DNA of 64,000 nucleotides. It comes from Oscillospiraceae bacterium. Lineage in GTDB: Bacteria > Bacillota > Clostridia > Oscillospirales > SIG627. Of this stretch, positions 52,511 to 61,731 are shown piece by piece. Within the stretch, counting starts at the first letter, position 1. Each line of letters begins with the position of its first letter. The notes under the pieces are model-generated. The model made no database searches, had not been told where the DNA came from, and saw nothing but the letters and a program-made list of their open reading frames with translations. The DNA lies in contig SVQW01000002.1 of the NCBI GenBank assembly GCA_015065085.1, forward strand, positions 62,001 to 126,000, written 5' to 3'. A program made the translations under genes and the position numbers.

Positions 52511-53659
52511 TTACCACTCTGCAACTGAACCGTCGGGATGATGCCATACAGGATTTTTCCAATTATGTGGATTCTCATTCTCTTCAATGACTAGCTTCTT
52601 GTTAACATTCACTCCTAGCCCCGGAAGTTTTGGAAGATTTACAAAACCATCTATAAATTTAAAGTCCTCTTTATTCTCTACATAATCAAGAACTGTTTTA
52701 CCCACATTGTAGTGAATACCCATACTCTGCTCCTGAATAACCGCATTATAGCTTGTGGCATCCACATTAAGGCACGCCGCAAGGGCAATTGGGCCAAGAG
52801 GACAATGAGGTGCCAAAGCCACATCATAAGCCTCTGCCATACCGGCAATCTTCTTTACCTCGGTAATTCCGCCTGCGTGAGAAAGGTCTGGCTGAATAAT
52901 ATCCACTCCGCCAAATTCCAGCAGGCGCTTGAAATCGTATTTTGAGAACAATCTTTCGCCTGTTGCGATAGGGATATTGCAGCAAAGCGCAATTTCTTTA
53001 AATACCTCCATATTTTCGCACAGCACAGGTTCCTCAATAAACATTGGGTCAAATTCCTCAAGCTTTTTAGCAAGAACTTTTGCCATAGGCTTGTGCACTC
53101 TGCCGTGGAAGTCAATAGCTATGCCAAAATATTTTCCGCAAGACTCGCGGATAGCCGCAACACGTTCCAAAACGGCATCAATTTTATCGTATGAATCTAT
53201 CATCTGCAATTCTTCTGTTGCATTCATTTTTATTGCTTTGAAGCCTTCCTCCTGCTTTTGTTTTGCAGCATTGCCCACATCTGAAGGTCTGTCGCCGCCA
53301 ATCCAGGAATACACCTTCATCTTGTCACGGCATCTTCCGCCCATGAGTTCATATACAGGAACGCCAAAAACTTTTCCTTTGATATCCCAAAGTGCTTGGT
53401 CTATTCCTGAAATTGCGCTCATAATCACACCGCCTCCGCGGTAGAATCCCGCACGGTACATTGTTTCCCACAGACCTTCGATTTGTGACGGGTCTGCATC
53501 AATCAGATAGTCCTTCATTTCCTGAACACAGGCCAGAACTGCTGCAACATGACCTTCTAAAACTGCTTCACCCCAACCAACAAAGCCCTCGTCTGTAATA
53601 ATCTCCACAAAACCCCATCGTGGTCTGACAAAATACGTATTAACCTCTTTAATCCTCAT
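52511..53659 (-). CDS. dgoD: D-galactonate dehydratase (mandelate racemase/enolase superfamily)
   Basis: 382 aa enolase-superfamily enzyme dehydrating D-galactonate to 2-dehydro-3-deoxy-galactonate. MLE/MR fold: N-terminal capping domain; metal ligands in [18 protein letters not shown] and [11 protein letters not shown]; catalytic His in [12 protein letters not shown]. The C-terminal [14 protein letters not shown] is the DgoD signature. RBS AAAGGAG. Divergent from an AraC regulator, the likely controller. No dgoK, dgoA or transporter genes are present, so it is an orphan. AT-richer than the flanking housekeeping genes, consistent with transfer. Confidence 0.9.
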   Translation of the reverse strand: MRIKEVNTYFVRPRWGFVEIITDEGFVGWGEAVLEGHVAAVLACVQEMKDYLIDADPSQIEGLWETMYRAGFYRGGGVIMSAISGIDQALWDIKGKVFGVPVYELMGGRCRDKMKVYSWIGGDRPSDVGNAAKQKQEEGFKAIKMNATEELQMIDSYDKIDAVLERVAAIRESCGKYFGIAIDFHGRVHKPMAKVLAKKLEEFDPMFIEEPVLCENMEVFKEIALCCNIPIATGERLFSKYDFKRLLEFGGVDIIQPDLSHAGGITEVKKIAGMAEAYDVALAPHCPLGPIALAACLNVDATSYNAVIQEQSMGIHYNVGKTVLDYVENKEDFKFIDGFVNLPKLPGLGVNVNKKLVIEENENPHNWKNPVWHHPDGSVAEW

Positions 53660-53806
53660 AACAATTCTCCTTTACATCTAATTTAAAAAACTGAAAAAAC
53701 TCTTTTCTTTTTTTACTATTAATGATATAATAACATCAATCTATGATACTCGCTTTCCATTTTTGAAGAAATCTATCTCATTTTTTGTCATAAGGAGGGG
53801 TATTTT

Positions 53807-54595
53807 ATGCATGCACGGTTTGATTTTGAAAGAGAAAGAAGCCGAGAACTTATAAAAGAAGTTGTAAACGACAATTTAGATGGAAGTTGTCCGTTTAAAT
53901 TCCATTCGCAAATCGAATTGTATTTTGTTGAAGATGGAGAAATTAGAGCTTTTATAAATCATCACCAAAAGATTCTCAAAAAAGGTCATATGGCTATTAC
54001 AATGAGCTATGACGCACATTTGTTCCGTTCCATCAAGGACTCAAAGTCAAGCATATTATTTATACCCCTAGAAATATGTAATGAATTTTCAGAATTAACA
54101 AAAGCTAAGAATATAAACAATCCTTTTATTTGCGATGTGAATACTGTAAATAAAATCAAATTTTATGTCAATGAAATAAAAGATGGATGTAACGATATAA
54201 CATTACGAGGATATCTGTATGTTATTCTTGGAATTGTGCTGGATAACGTTTTTCTTACCGAAACGGATAGTTCTTTTGATGCAGAGCTTTCATCTGCTCT
54301 TTTGATTTATCTGAATCAGAATTTTCGCAAAAAAATAACACTGAACACCTTGTCCAATAAATTTGGCTATTCAAAAAGCTATCTATCACGTTTTTTTAAA
54401 AAGAATCTTGGAATAGGTTTTAACAGCTATGTCAATATCCTAAGATTACGACACTATCTCTTACTTATGCACGAAAAAAAACATACAAACACTTACTGTG
54501 CATTTGAAAGCGGCTTTGACTCGATGGGAACATTTTATCGTGTTTTCAAGCAAGAGTTTAATTGTTCCCCAGGTGAATATTTTTCTGAAAATTAA
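53807..54595 (+). CDS. AraC-family transcriptional regulator
   Basis: 262 aa. Residues about 1-140 form a cupin-like sensing domain (FHSQIELYFVEDGEIRAFI; LKKGHMAIT). Residues about 165-262 are the double helix-turn-helix (LNTLSNKFGYSKSYLSRFFKK; AFESGFDSMGTFYRVFKQEF; SPGEYF). AGGAGGGG lies upstream. Head-to-head with dgoD across 147 bases, so it probably controls that gene in response to a sugar acid. Strongly AT-rich, with many AAA/TTT codons. Confidence 0.88.
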   Translation: MHARFDFERERSRELIKEVVNDNLDGSCPFKFHSQIELYFVEDGEIRAFINHHQKILKKGHMAITMSYDAHLFRSIKDSKSSILFIPLEICNEFSELTKAKNINNPFICDVNTVNKIKFYVNEIKDGCNDITLRGYLYVILGIVLDNVFLTETDSSFDAELSSALLIYLNQNFRKKITLNTLSNKFGYSKSYLSRFFKKNLGIGFNSYVNILRLRHYLLLMHEKKHTNTYCAFESGFDSMGTFYRVFKQEFNCSPGEYFSEN

Positions 54596-54741
54596 ACTCT
54601 AATTTCCTTGTCAAAATACCAAAGCTTATGACAGTATAGAAAAAGTTGAAAATGTTAGTAAACCTAATGATTTAATGAGCTTTATGGTTCCTAATAACTT
54701 ATAATTATTAAAGATATTATTTCACATACGCTATATAACCA

Positions 54742-54789
54742 TTAGGATCTGGTGTCTACGACGTGGGGGTTCAAGTCCCTTCAGGCGCA
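54742..54789 (+). pseudogene. 3' half of the interrupted tRNA-Leu(UAG)
   Basis: Begins at the TTAGG shared with 50765-50769; anticodon strand TCTGG, variable arm GTC-TAC-GAC, T arm GGGGGTTCAAGTCCCTT and acceptor strand CAGGCGC followed by A. No CCA is encoded. It pairs with the 5' half at 50732-50769, not with the intact tRNA. Confidence 0.88.
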
Positions 54790-54797
54790 TAAACAAA

Positions 54798-54825
54798 GAG
54801 GCAGTAACCTTTCGGTTACTGCCTC
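54798..54825. repeat. 28-bp palindrome, copy 1
   Basis: GAGGCAGTAACC, loop TTTC, GGTTACTGCCTC: a 12-bp perfect stem. An identical copy is at 55062-55089. Confidence 0.9.
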
Positions 54826-54858
54826 ACAGTGTGTCGATAAACATATCGACACACTGTG
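54825..54858. repeat. 15-bp perfect hairpin
   Basis: CACAGTGTGTCGATA (54825-54839) pairs with 54844-54858 around a 4-base loop, abutting the palindrome before it. Confidence 0.9.
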
Positions 54859-54881
54859 AGACTTTCGAAAAGTCAGGGATA

Positions 54882-54939
54882 TTTTGCCGATTTAAGCCTG
54901 TCGGCGTACAAAGGTACGATAGGGCTTGAAGCGGCAAAA
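54882..54939. repeat. 58-base imperfect hairpin
   Basis: TTTTGCCG/CGGCAAAA outer arms, AAGCC/GGCTT middle arms and GTAC/GTAC inner arms nest symmetrically: the shape of a folded RNA or a miniature element. Confidence 0.7.
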
Positions 54940-54946
54940 AGCGACA

Positions 54947-54989
54947 AACAGCAGGTGATATTCGATGTATCACCTGCTGTTAAATTATT
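54947..54989 (+). terminator. Strong terminator
   Basis: 14-bp perfect stem (54947-54960 with 54968-54981), 7-base loop, then a T-rich tail. No plus-strand gene lies nearby except the broken tRNA. Confidence 0.8.
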
Positions 54990-55061
54990 TTTTGCTTTAT
55001 TTGCGTTTTTTGAAATATAATTTATTTCCGTCGCGGTATCACGGCTTTCTCGACAGTCTGA

Positions 55062-55089
55062 GAGGCAGTAACCTTTCGGTTACTGCCTC
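55062..55089. repeat. 28-bp palindrome, copy 2 (probable terminator of the TIR-SecA gene)
   Basis: Identical to 54798-54825. It lies 26 bases after the stop of the TIR-SecA-like gene, where a terminator is expected, but no U run follows on the minus strand. Confidence 0.75.
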
Positions 55090-55114
55090 TTGCGTTTTCA
55101 AAACATAAACACCG

Positions 55115-58100
55115 TTATTCCTCGTCAGATTCCGACGAGGATTGTTTTTTCTTCAGCAGAATTCTGAGCCATGTATCCACCGCACTCACTATCCGCTTGT
55201 CAATGTCTTTTTCATACGCTTCGTCAAAAAACTCATCGGCATTTTTCAATGTGTTTTTATGATATGCGTTCTCAAATTCATACATGGTGGTTATATGTTT
55301 TTCCCACTCATTTCCGAGCATAACGGAAAGCTTTATTACATCAGCGGTCTCCACCGCATCAAAGCACTCGCCCGCCGCGGCAAAAAGATATTTATCAAAA
55401 CTTTTGTAGCTGTCAGGCTCGAATATATCCGGGTATGCCTCGTACAAATCCGCTACGGCATTGAGAGCATCACATTCTTCGTCGTAAATAATTTCAGCAA
55501 CGCACTTGTGATTTTCCTCATTGTTGCACCAACGCTTCAGAGGATCCTTGAATGAAACCGTGCCTTTGATGAGACCGTCGGTCAGCCTTGCGAATTCCGC
55601 ACGGCTTTGTTCAATACGTCCCGATATATCCGCCGCACGCTTCATGCCGTCAAAACGTGCATGATGCATGCGTTGCTTGAATTTTTCTATACTGCGTCTG
55701 AGAAAGCCCGAATCGATTATATCGAGATTATCAACATACATGCGGAAAATGCCTTCCTTACGTGTGCCCCATATCCTGTCGAAAAGCTCATCATCCATAC
55801 TCTCAAAGATATAGCTTTCGCCTATGTCACCCTGGCGCCCCGCTCTGCCGCGTATCTGCTGTTCTATACGCATGTCCTCATATGGCTCCGATCCTATGAC
55901 ACAAAGACCGCCTGCAGCTATAACCTTTTCACGTTCAATCGCCGCCAGTGCACGGTTTTTTGCAAGAGCTGCGGTATATATACCGTAAAGCTCAGTTGAT
56001 CTCGTTTCCTCGTCGGGCAGAGTATAAAGTATTTCGTCTATGGAAGAAATATCCACTCCCTGCTCCACCAGTTCAAACAGCGTCGCGCGCTCAGCATCAC
56101 CGCCAAGCTTTATATCAACCCCGCGGTTGGCAATCTGAGTAGCAATAAGTACACTGCCAAGCATGCCGGCATTTGCCAGAAGCTCGGGCGACTGCTCGGA
56201 ATTTACCGCATTAAGTACATTGTGCGGTATTCCGCGCTCTTTAAGCAGCTGCGAAAAATGCGCCGATTCGCGAAGATTCTTCACAATGAGAAGAACGGGC
56301 TGACCGTTTGCATTCTTTTCCTCAACCATATCCGCAACAGCGGTGTCCTTCAACTGCTTTGAAGTGTACAGCGTGACAGTACGGTCGATCCTTTGTATAG
56401 GATGCACCGGTGGAACAGCCACAACGTCAAGACCGTATATGCTCTTGAATTCTTTCTTGAAACTGCTGGCAGTAGCTGAAGTACCGCAAAGTGTTCCGAA
56501 GCGCTTGAGCAGTCCGTAGAGATATACGATATCATTCAGAGAATTATGCTCATAAAGCTCCATTTCATATCTGCGTGACGGAAGAGAGTTAAAGCGTGCG
56601 GTAAAATAGCCCCACTCTCCGCTCATGGCTCTTACCGAGCCGTTGCTCTCATTTTCCGAATAAATAACACCGTCCCGCACAAAGAAATCTTCTCCCTGCA
56701 CATATCTGCTGCAATACACTGCTCTGCGTATAAGAGTTTCCATTCTCATGAAGTCCTCGGTCTTGGTTATGTCATCACGGCTTATACCGCAATATGCCTC
56801 TATAAGACCGCATATTTTTTCTTCATTGAACTCAACAATATCCGAGCGCACCGTAACACAGCTTGGATCGTCCTTTATTTTGTCCGCAATATTAAATGCC
56901 GTTCTGCATTTTTTCAGATATCCGTCCGTAACCGAGGAAGCATTTTTCAGCATTATGGGCAGGGCGGCGGATTCTATAAGGAAATAGTCCGCTTCATCAA
57001 TGACAGCACTGCATCGGGACAAATCCATACGTTTGTCTGCACTTGCCTTTTGCTTAAAAAGGAAGTTGACGCCAAAGGTTTCCAGGTCGGAATAAATAAT
57101 ATTTTCCCCGCCGTTTTTGCCGTCATAATACTTCGAGTTCAACTTCACAAGAAGCTCTGTTTTAAGCCCCAGTAAGCAGTAAAGCCCGCGCATCCATTTG
57201 TAATTTCTTTTATTGAGATATTTTGACTCGTCAAGGACATACACCTTGTCGCTATAAAGGCTGTTCACATATGCCGCAAGCGCAATAGTGTATGTCTTAC
57301 CCTCACCGTTAAGTATTTCGGCGATTTTGCCGTCAAGCATAGCCGCGGCTCCTACATATTGCACGTAATGGTGCTTGTATCCCAGCGTTCTCATTCCGGC
57401 TTCGCTGACAAGTGCAAATGCCTCGGGCGCAAGCTTCAGCTTATTTTCACCTTTTTGGGCACGCTCCCGCAGCTTTTGTGTGCGCAGAGCAAAATCCGCC
57501 TCACTAAAACCCGAAAAATCAAACTTTGCGGCATCATTGGCAATACGGTTGTACTTCATCATGGTGATAAAGTCGTTTTTCTTTTCTGCGGAGTAGTGCT
57601 GATAATAGCTTTTGTTTGCAATAACACCGCCTGCAGAAATATTTGTCTGGCCTCTTTCGATACATATATCGCCTATGGAAAGCACCGCCTCCGCCTTATC
57701 GCGCACATCTGACGGAAACTCTTCGTTTTCCGCACAGAATGTTATCAGGTCGCGGTATTTCTCCATAAATACGATTACATCCTCGTTTCGCCCTTCAATA
57801 AGAAGACGGTTTACAATCATCTCCGCATCATCCATTGCAAGGGAGTTAAACTCACCCATACCACAGCTCACAAATTCGCTGAATTTTTCAATTGATTCGT
57901 CAAGCTGACCGTTTGCGGCAAGTACATAAGAATATATTCCCAGATGCTCCTTTTTCACATTTTCACCAGCCTCACGAGACAGTGAATTATCCTGAATTGC
58001 CTCATCAAGAAGCTCATCTGCCGCCATGATTACTGAACCCGCATCCGCATCGCTGTCGTTTGAATTGACAATTATTTTCACATATAGTAAAAGTATCTGG

Positions 58101-60328
58101 TGCATGTAATAACTTTTCCATTCAAGCGTCATTAGCTTTTCCAGCACCGTACGGCAGATATGGTATGCACCCATATTACAGCAGGACTGATAGATAAGTT
58201 TTGCAACAGTAAGCATGGGAGCAGCAAATTCCTCCGACTCAAGGTATTCGCTGTGTTTGCTTAAATGGTCGACAAGAGCATCAAAGTGGCGTCCCACCGC
58301 ATCAATATCTCGTGTCAAAAAGCCGGTCACAATATCACTGTACAAAAAATCGAAAAGGCTTTTGCCGTCGTCCTCTTCATCTTCAAAGTCATCAATATCA
58401 AATTCTTCCATGCTGTCAAAAAGCTTCATTGCTTCGGGATCATCTGCTATATCGTCAAATGTATTATCCATCAACTTGTTCCAGTCAAAATCGGAAAAGT
58501 CACGGGAAGTATTCAGACTGTAAATAAAAGGAAGCGAGGCGCTCATGCGTAAAAGCGGAAGAACATAACACTTTATCCATACAGCGACATTTGTTGTAAA
58601 TTCATCGCGCGGAGAAGGATTTTCACCAACGCCGGCACGAAAACTGCTGTACCACGTTTTAAAACGCTCATCCGCGTTTTTGCACTTTTCCATATCGTGA
58701 CGGTCGGTGACAAGCTCCGTTCTCAAAAGTCTGAATATATCTGCAGCCTCATCAAGCTGCAACAATCTGGCAAAATGCTCAAACCTTGTATAAAACCGCA
58801 ATCCCGTAACCGCATCGTTTGCTCCGGCAGTCATCATACTGTCGCACATACTGTCAAACAACACTTTCGGTACAGAATAATCCTCCCCCAACAGCTTGGG
58901 TATGCATAACTGTGCAATTATGGGCTCAATATATACGGTACGGCTGTGTGAATTGTAGGTTATCCACCTGTGCGCTGTAAGTTCGGTTATTACACCGCGA
59001 TAAATAATGCCACACTTTTCCATAAGTCCGTACAGCTTATCCTCATCCGCGACGGGATGTGCCATAAGAGCAATCAGAAGCAGTGTACGCCTTGCTTCAT
59101 CACTGAAATCTTCAAGTGCAATAAGATCTGAAAGCTTTTTCAAGACGCGGTCATTAAGCGTTTTTTTGCTGTCGGTGCCAACTGAAAGATACTGTTTTAT
59201 TTCCCTCGAATCGGCACGTATCTCCTTTGAAAGCACCGAGGCTGTTATCTCAACGGTCTTGGTATGCCCTCCCACATCCTCAAAAAAGCTTTCCAAAAAA
59301 GGAATAACAGCCTCGCGGTCAGCATGCTCATCACGGTCATAATAATGAAAAAACAGCTCTGAAAGATGCTTGTTTTGCATCCTGCCAACCTGGATAACAG
59401 GAAAATGGTCGGCATAGGCGTCCGCAGAATTCTGCGTAATGAAAACAACATGGCAGTTAAGACCCCTGAGAAGCCCCAATATGAATTCATCCGCCTCATC
59501 TTCTACATCCACATCCGAAGCTATAAGAATATGGCGTTTATCAAGCCTTGAAAGAAAATCAAATTTTGCACGTATGACACTGCGTTCATCCTGCTTTTCA
59601 AAAGCACCCTCGTTGATATTTGAAAAGTGCAAATCGTTCAGAAAGAAATTATACAGATTGTCGTGTATTCCCTGCACCTCAACAGCAGATGTATAGCTGT
59701 TGAGGCTTACGTATCGTCTTATAACGGTTCTTTTTCCGAATCCGAAAACACCGCTTACAAAAATAACATTGGAAGAAGAAAAGGCATCATTTACACGGTT
59801 TATAATATCATCACGGCTGCCGTCGACAAAATAACCGCTTGAGGCGGCAGTTGCTCCGTAAACGCGGGGAACAAGAACGTCATACGGCTTTTCGGGCATT
59901 CCGTCGGCACGGCACTTAAGCAGATGCTTCACCCTTTTTATCAAAGCATCAAGTCCGCCGGATTTGCCCAATTTCTGTATTCTTGCCACACAGTTCGAGT
60001 CTGAAACATGGTTAAGCTGCATTGCAAAACGCTCTGTGTAAGGCTCATCGGTTACTTTATAGACAATAATGTTAAGACGGCCGTCATTTTCCATTCGACG
60101 CGCCTCGATCAATTCATTTATAACATAAGATTTGGTGTCCATTGAGGCTTCGCTTACAATCACCACGAAAACCTGACTTCGGCGGATATTATCGATACAT
60201 TCCTTTGAAAAATCCGACACACAGTGCTCATCCGAGTCCCAATATGTAATATTCTCCTGCTGTAATTTTGATGCTATGACATTTTTAACATCACGGTCCG
60301 CTCCGGACCAACTGATAAATACGCTCAT
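55115..60328 (-). CDS. TIR / P-loop NTPase / helical-repeat / SecA-like ATPase fusion protein
   Basis: 1737 aa. Residues 1-135: TIR domain (SVFISWSGADRD; SQVFVVIVSEAS; YVINELIEARR, with Glu72 where NADase TIRs keep their catalytic Glu). Residues about 165-480: NTPase of STAND/NACHT type, with a degenerate Walker A GVFGFGKRT (193-201; Arg where Ser/Thr is usual), Walker B-like ILIASDVDVED, and a winged-helix-like end. Residues about 500-930: helical, TPR-like. Residues about 935-1600: SecA-type motor, with APEAFALVSEAGMRTLG, LNGEGKTYTIAL (1006-1017), VIDEADYFLIE, a preprotein-binding-like segment (1215-1260), NRGVDIKLGG and QIRGRAGRQGD. There is no SecB/zinc tail. It is not a housekeeping SecA. 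An anti-phage or stress role is inferred from TIR-NTPase families. RBS AAAGG; 32 bases after the hydrolase gene. Confidence 0.88.
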   Translation of the reverse strand: MSVFISWSGADRDVKNVIASKLQQENITYWDSDEHCVSDFSKECIDNIRRSQVFVVIVSEASMDTKSYVINELIEARRMENDGRLNIIVYKVTDEPYTERFAMQLNHVSDSNCVARIQKLGKSGGLDALIKRVKHLLKCRADGMPEKPYDVLVPRVYGATAASSGYFVDGSRDDIINRVNDAFSSSNVIFVSGVFGFGKRTVIRRYVSLNSYTSAVEVQGIHDNLYNFFLNDLHFSNINEGAFEKQDERSVIRAKFDFLSRLDKRHILIASDVDVEDEADEFILGLLRGLNCHVVFITQNSADAYADHFPVIQVGRMQNKHLSELFFHYYDRDEHADREAVIPFLESFFEDVGGHTKTVEITASVLSKEIRADSREIKQYLSVGTDSKKTLNDRVLKKLSDLIALEDFSDEARRTLLLIALMAHPVADEDKLYGLMEKCGIIYRGVITELTAHRWITYNSHSRTVYIEPIIAQLCIPKLLGEDYSVPKVLFDSMCDSMMTAGANDAVTGLRFYTRFEHFARLLQLDEAADIFRLLRTELVTDRHDMEKCKNADERFKTWYSSFRAGVGENPSPRDEFTTNVAVWIKCYVLPLLRMSASLPFIYSLNTSRDFSDFDWNKLMDNTFDDIADDPEAMKLFDSMEEFDIDDFEDEEDDGKSLFDFLYSDIVTGFLTRDIDAVGRHFDALVDHLSKHSEYLESEEFAAPMLTVAKLIYQSCCNMGAYHICRTVLEKLMTLEWKSYYMHQILLLYVKIIVNSNDSDADAGSVIMAADELLDEAIQDNSLSREAGENVKKEHLGIYSYVLAANGQLDESIEKFSEFVSCGMGEFNSLAMDDAEMIVNRLLIEGRNEDVIVFMEKYRDLITFCAENEEFPSDVRDKAEAVLSIGDICIERGQTNISAGGVIANKSYYQHYSAEKKNDFITMMKYNRIANDAAKFDFSGFSEADFALRTQKLRERAQKGENKLKLAPEAFALVSEAGMRTLGYKHHYVQYVGAAAMLDGKIAEILNGEGKTYTIALAAYVNSLYSDKVYVLDESKYLNKRNYKWMRGLYCLLGLKTELLVKLNSKYYDGKNGGENIIYSDLETFGVNFLFKQKASADKRMDLSRCSAVIDEADYFLIESAALPIMLKNASSVTDGYLKKCRTAFNIADKIKDDPSCVTVRSDIVEFNEEKICGLIEAYCGISRDDITKTEDFMRMETLIRRAVYCSRYVQGEDFFVRDGVIYSENESNGSVRAMSGEWGYFTARFNSLPSRRYEMELYEHNSLNDIVYLYGLLKRFGTLCGTSATASSFKKEFKSIYGLDVVAVPPVHPIQRIDRTVTLYTSKQLKDTAVADMVEEKNANGQPVLLIVKNLRESAHFSQLLKERGIPHNVLNAVNSEQSPELLANAGMLGSVLIATQIANRGVDIKLGGDAERATLFELVEQGVDISSIDEILYTLPDEETRSTELYGIYTAALAKNRALAAIEREKVIAAGGLCVIGSEPYEDMRIEQQIRGRAGRQGDIGESYIFESMDDELFDRIWGTRKEGIFRMYVDNLDIIDSGFLRRSIEKFKQRMHHARFDGMKRAADISGRIEQSRAEFARLTDGLIKGTVSFKDPLKRWCNNEENHKCVAEIIYDEECDALNAVADLYEAYPDIFEPDSYKSFDKYLFAAAGECFDAVETADVIKLSVMLGNEWEKHITTMYEFENAYHKNTLKNADEFFDEAYEKDIDKRIVSAVDTWLRILLKKKQSSSESDEE

Positions 60329-60360
60329 ACACTGCGCCTTTCTTTGGGTTTATATGTGAA

Positions 60361-61113
60361 CTAATGCTTCTTTGTTTCCGAAATATCCTTGATAAATGAG
60401 TTTATAACGTTGCCCAGTATACCCTCTCCGTTTTCGTCCGTCTTGTAGATATATGCACAGTGGCTCGAATGCATAAGCTTAAGCTTGACATTATCCTTAT
60501 GCCCGAAGTGCTCCAGGGTTTTGATCATAAGCATAGTCTGTTCATAACGTCCGAACATATCATTGTCCGAAACTATAAAAAGCATGGGTGGATACTTTTC
60601 TTCGGTTCCCACAAAGAACATAGGAGCAGTTTCGTCCACAATAACTCTTCTGCTGTCCTTTCCCATTTCCTTGAGTACATTGAAATGAGAAGTGGGCTGA
60701 CCCGCATCGTGAATATATGCGTCTATATCGGTAGGCTTCACGCCCACCTTTTCAAAATATCTGCCGTCAAAACAAAGCATCATGGATATGTATCCGCCCG
60801 CACTGCTTCCTCCGACAAAAATGCGGTTCAGCTTGCCGTAAGCACCTATGTTATCCTTAAGCCATCTTACAGAGCATGCCGCATCTTCAATGAAATCGGG
60901 GAATTTTGCCGTAGGGTACATTCTGTATTCAACCGATGCCGTTGCAATACTGTTTTTTGCCAGAGTTTTTGCAAAAACCTCTGTGTTTTTTTTGTTGCCT
61001 CCGCTGAGGCCTCCGCCGTGGAAGTACACAAACAAATCAAAATCTGCACTTTCGGGAAGATGCAGGTCCAGGCAAAGACCATCCTTGTAGACTATATCAT
61101 ATTTACTTATCAT
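60361..61113 (-). CDS. Alpha/beta hydrolase (esterase/lipase-like)
   Basis: About 250 aa cytosolic hydrolase. Oxyanion motif YFHGGGLSGG, nucleophile VGGSSAGGYISM, acid in VSDNDMFG and histidine in HSSHCAYIY complete the catalytic set of hormone-sensitive-lipase/esterase types. The start at 61113 is set by TAGGAG. Same strand as and 32 bases ahead of the TIR-SecA-like gene, so they may form one transcript; the substrate is unknown. Confidence 0.85.
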   Translation of the reverse strand: MISKYDIVYKDGLCLDLHLPESADFDLFVYFHGGGLSGGNKKNTEVFAKTLAKNSIATASVEYRMYPTAKFPDFIEDAACSVRWLKDNIGAYGKLNRIFVGGSSAGGYISMMLCFDGRYFEKVGVKPTDIDAYIHDAGQPTSHFNVLKEMGKDSRRVIVDETAPMFFVGTEEKYPPMLFIVSDNDMFGRYEQTMLMIKTLEHFGHKDNVKLKLMHSSHCAYIYKTDENGEGILGNVINSFIKDISETKKH

Positions 61114-61193
61114 ATCAAATCTCCTACATGCATCATAAAACAAAAAATAATTAAATATACTTTCTAATGAAAAACTAAAGGAAGGTGTTATTT

Positions 61194-61724
61194 ATGAAGA
61201 AACACATAGCTTTATGGCAATTCGCCGGCTTTGCCGTAACTTCTTTTTTGGGGAGCATTCTGCATTTTCTTTACGATTGGACCAACGAAAACACTTTAAG
61301 CGCTCTCATTTCGGCAGTCAACGAATCCACTTGGGAACACATGAAGATTTTATTCTTCCCCATGTTCATTTTTGCACTCATACAAAGACGATTCTTTAAG
61401 AAAGCAGAAAACTACTGGTGTATAAAGCTTATCGGCACCTCTATCGGACTTATTCTCATTCCCGTTCTGTTTTACACCTTAAACGGAATATTCGGTCCCA
61501 CACCCGATTGGGTAAATATCACCATATTCTTTGTCAGTGCGGCAACGTCATATATTTTAGAAGCAATACTATTCAAAGCCGATAAGCCTCAATGTCCTTT
61601 CAACCGCACAGCATTTTTACTGTTGTGTTTGATAGGTGCTTTATTTATCATCTTCACCTTTTACCCGCCTCAAATCCTCCTGTTCAGAGACCCTTTGACA
61701 GGCACCTACGGAATAAACGGATAA
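61194..61724 (+). CDS. DUF6512-family integral membrane protein
   Basis: 176 aa with about five membrane helices. LGSILHFLYDWT, AVNESTWEHMKILFFPMF and FGPTPDWVNI are hallmarks of a conserved Firmicutes family of unknown function (DUF6512). The ATG at 61194 follows GGAAGG. Divergent from the hydrolase gene; converges on the acetyltransferase with 7 bases between and no visible terminator. Confidence 0.8.
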   Translation: MKKHIALWQFAGFAVTSFLGSILHFLYDWTNENTLSALISAVNESTWEHMKILFFPMFIFALIQRRFFKKAENYWCIKLIGTSIGLILIPVLFYTLNGIFGPTPDWVNITIFFVSAATSYILEAILFKADKPQCPFNRTAFLLLCLIGALFIIFTFYPPQILLFRDPLTGTYGING

Positions 61725-61731
61725 CAAAGCT

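Larger units (their letters stand above)
54596..55114. other. Intergenic hairpin cluster with tRNA 3' half
   Basis: Holds no gene. It contains the 3' half of the split tRNA-Leu (54742-54789) and, from 54798 to 55089, six inverted repeats described separately. Bases 54596-54741 show nothing else that I can identify. Confidence 0.7.

Noticed and set aside
55115..60328. Housekeeping SecA or accessory SecA2
   Set aside because: The SecA-like part is about the last 40 percent of the protein, preceded by TIR and NTPase domains, and it lacks the C-terminal zinc/SecB tail; no sec or S-layer glycosylation genes are adjacent.
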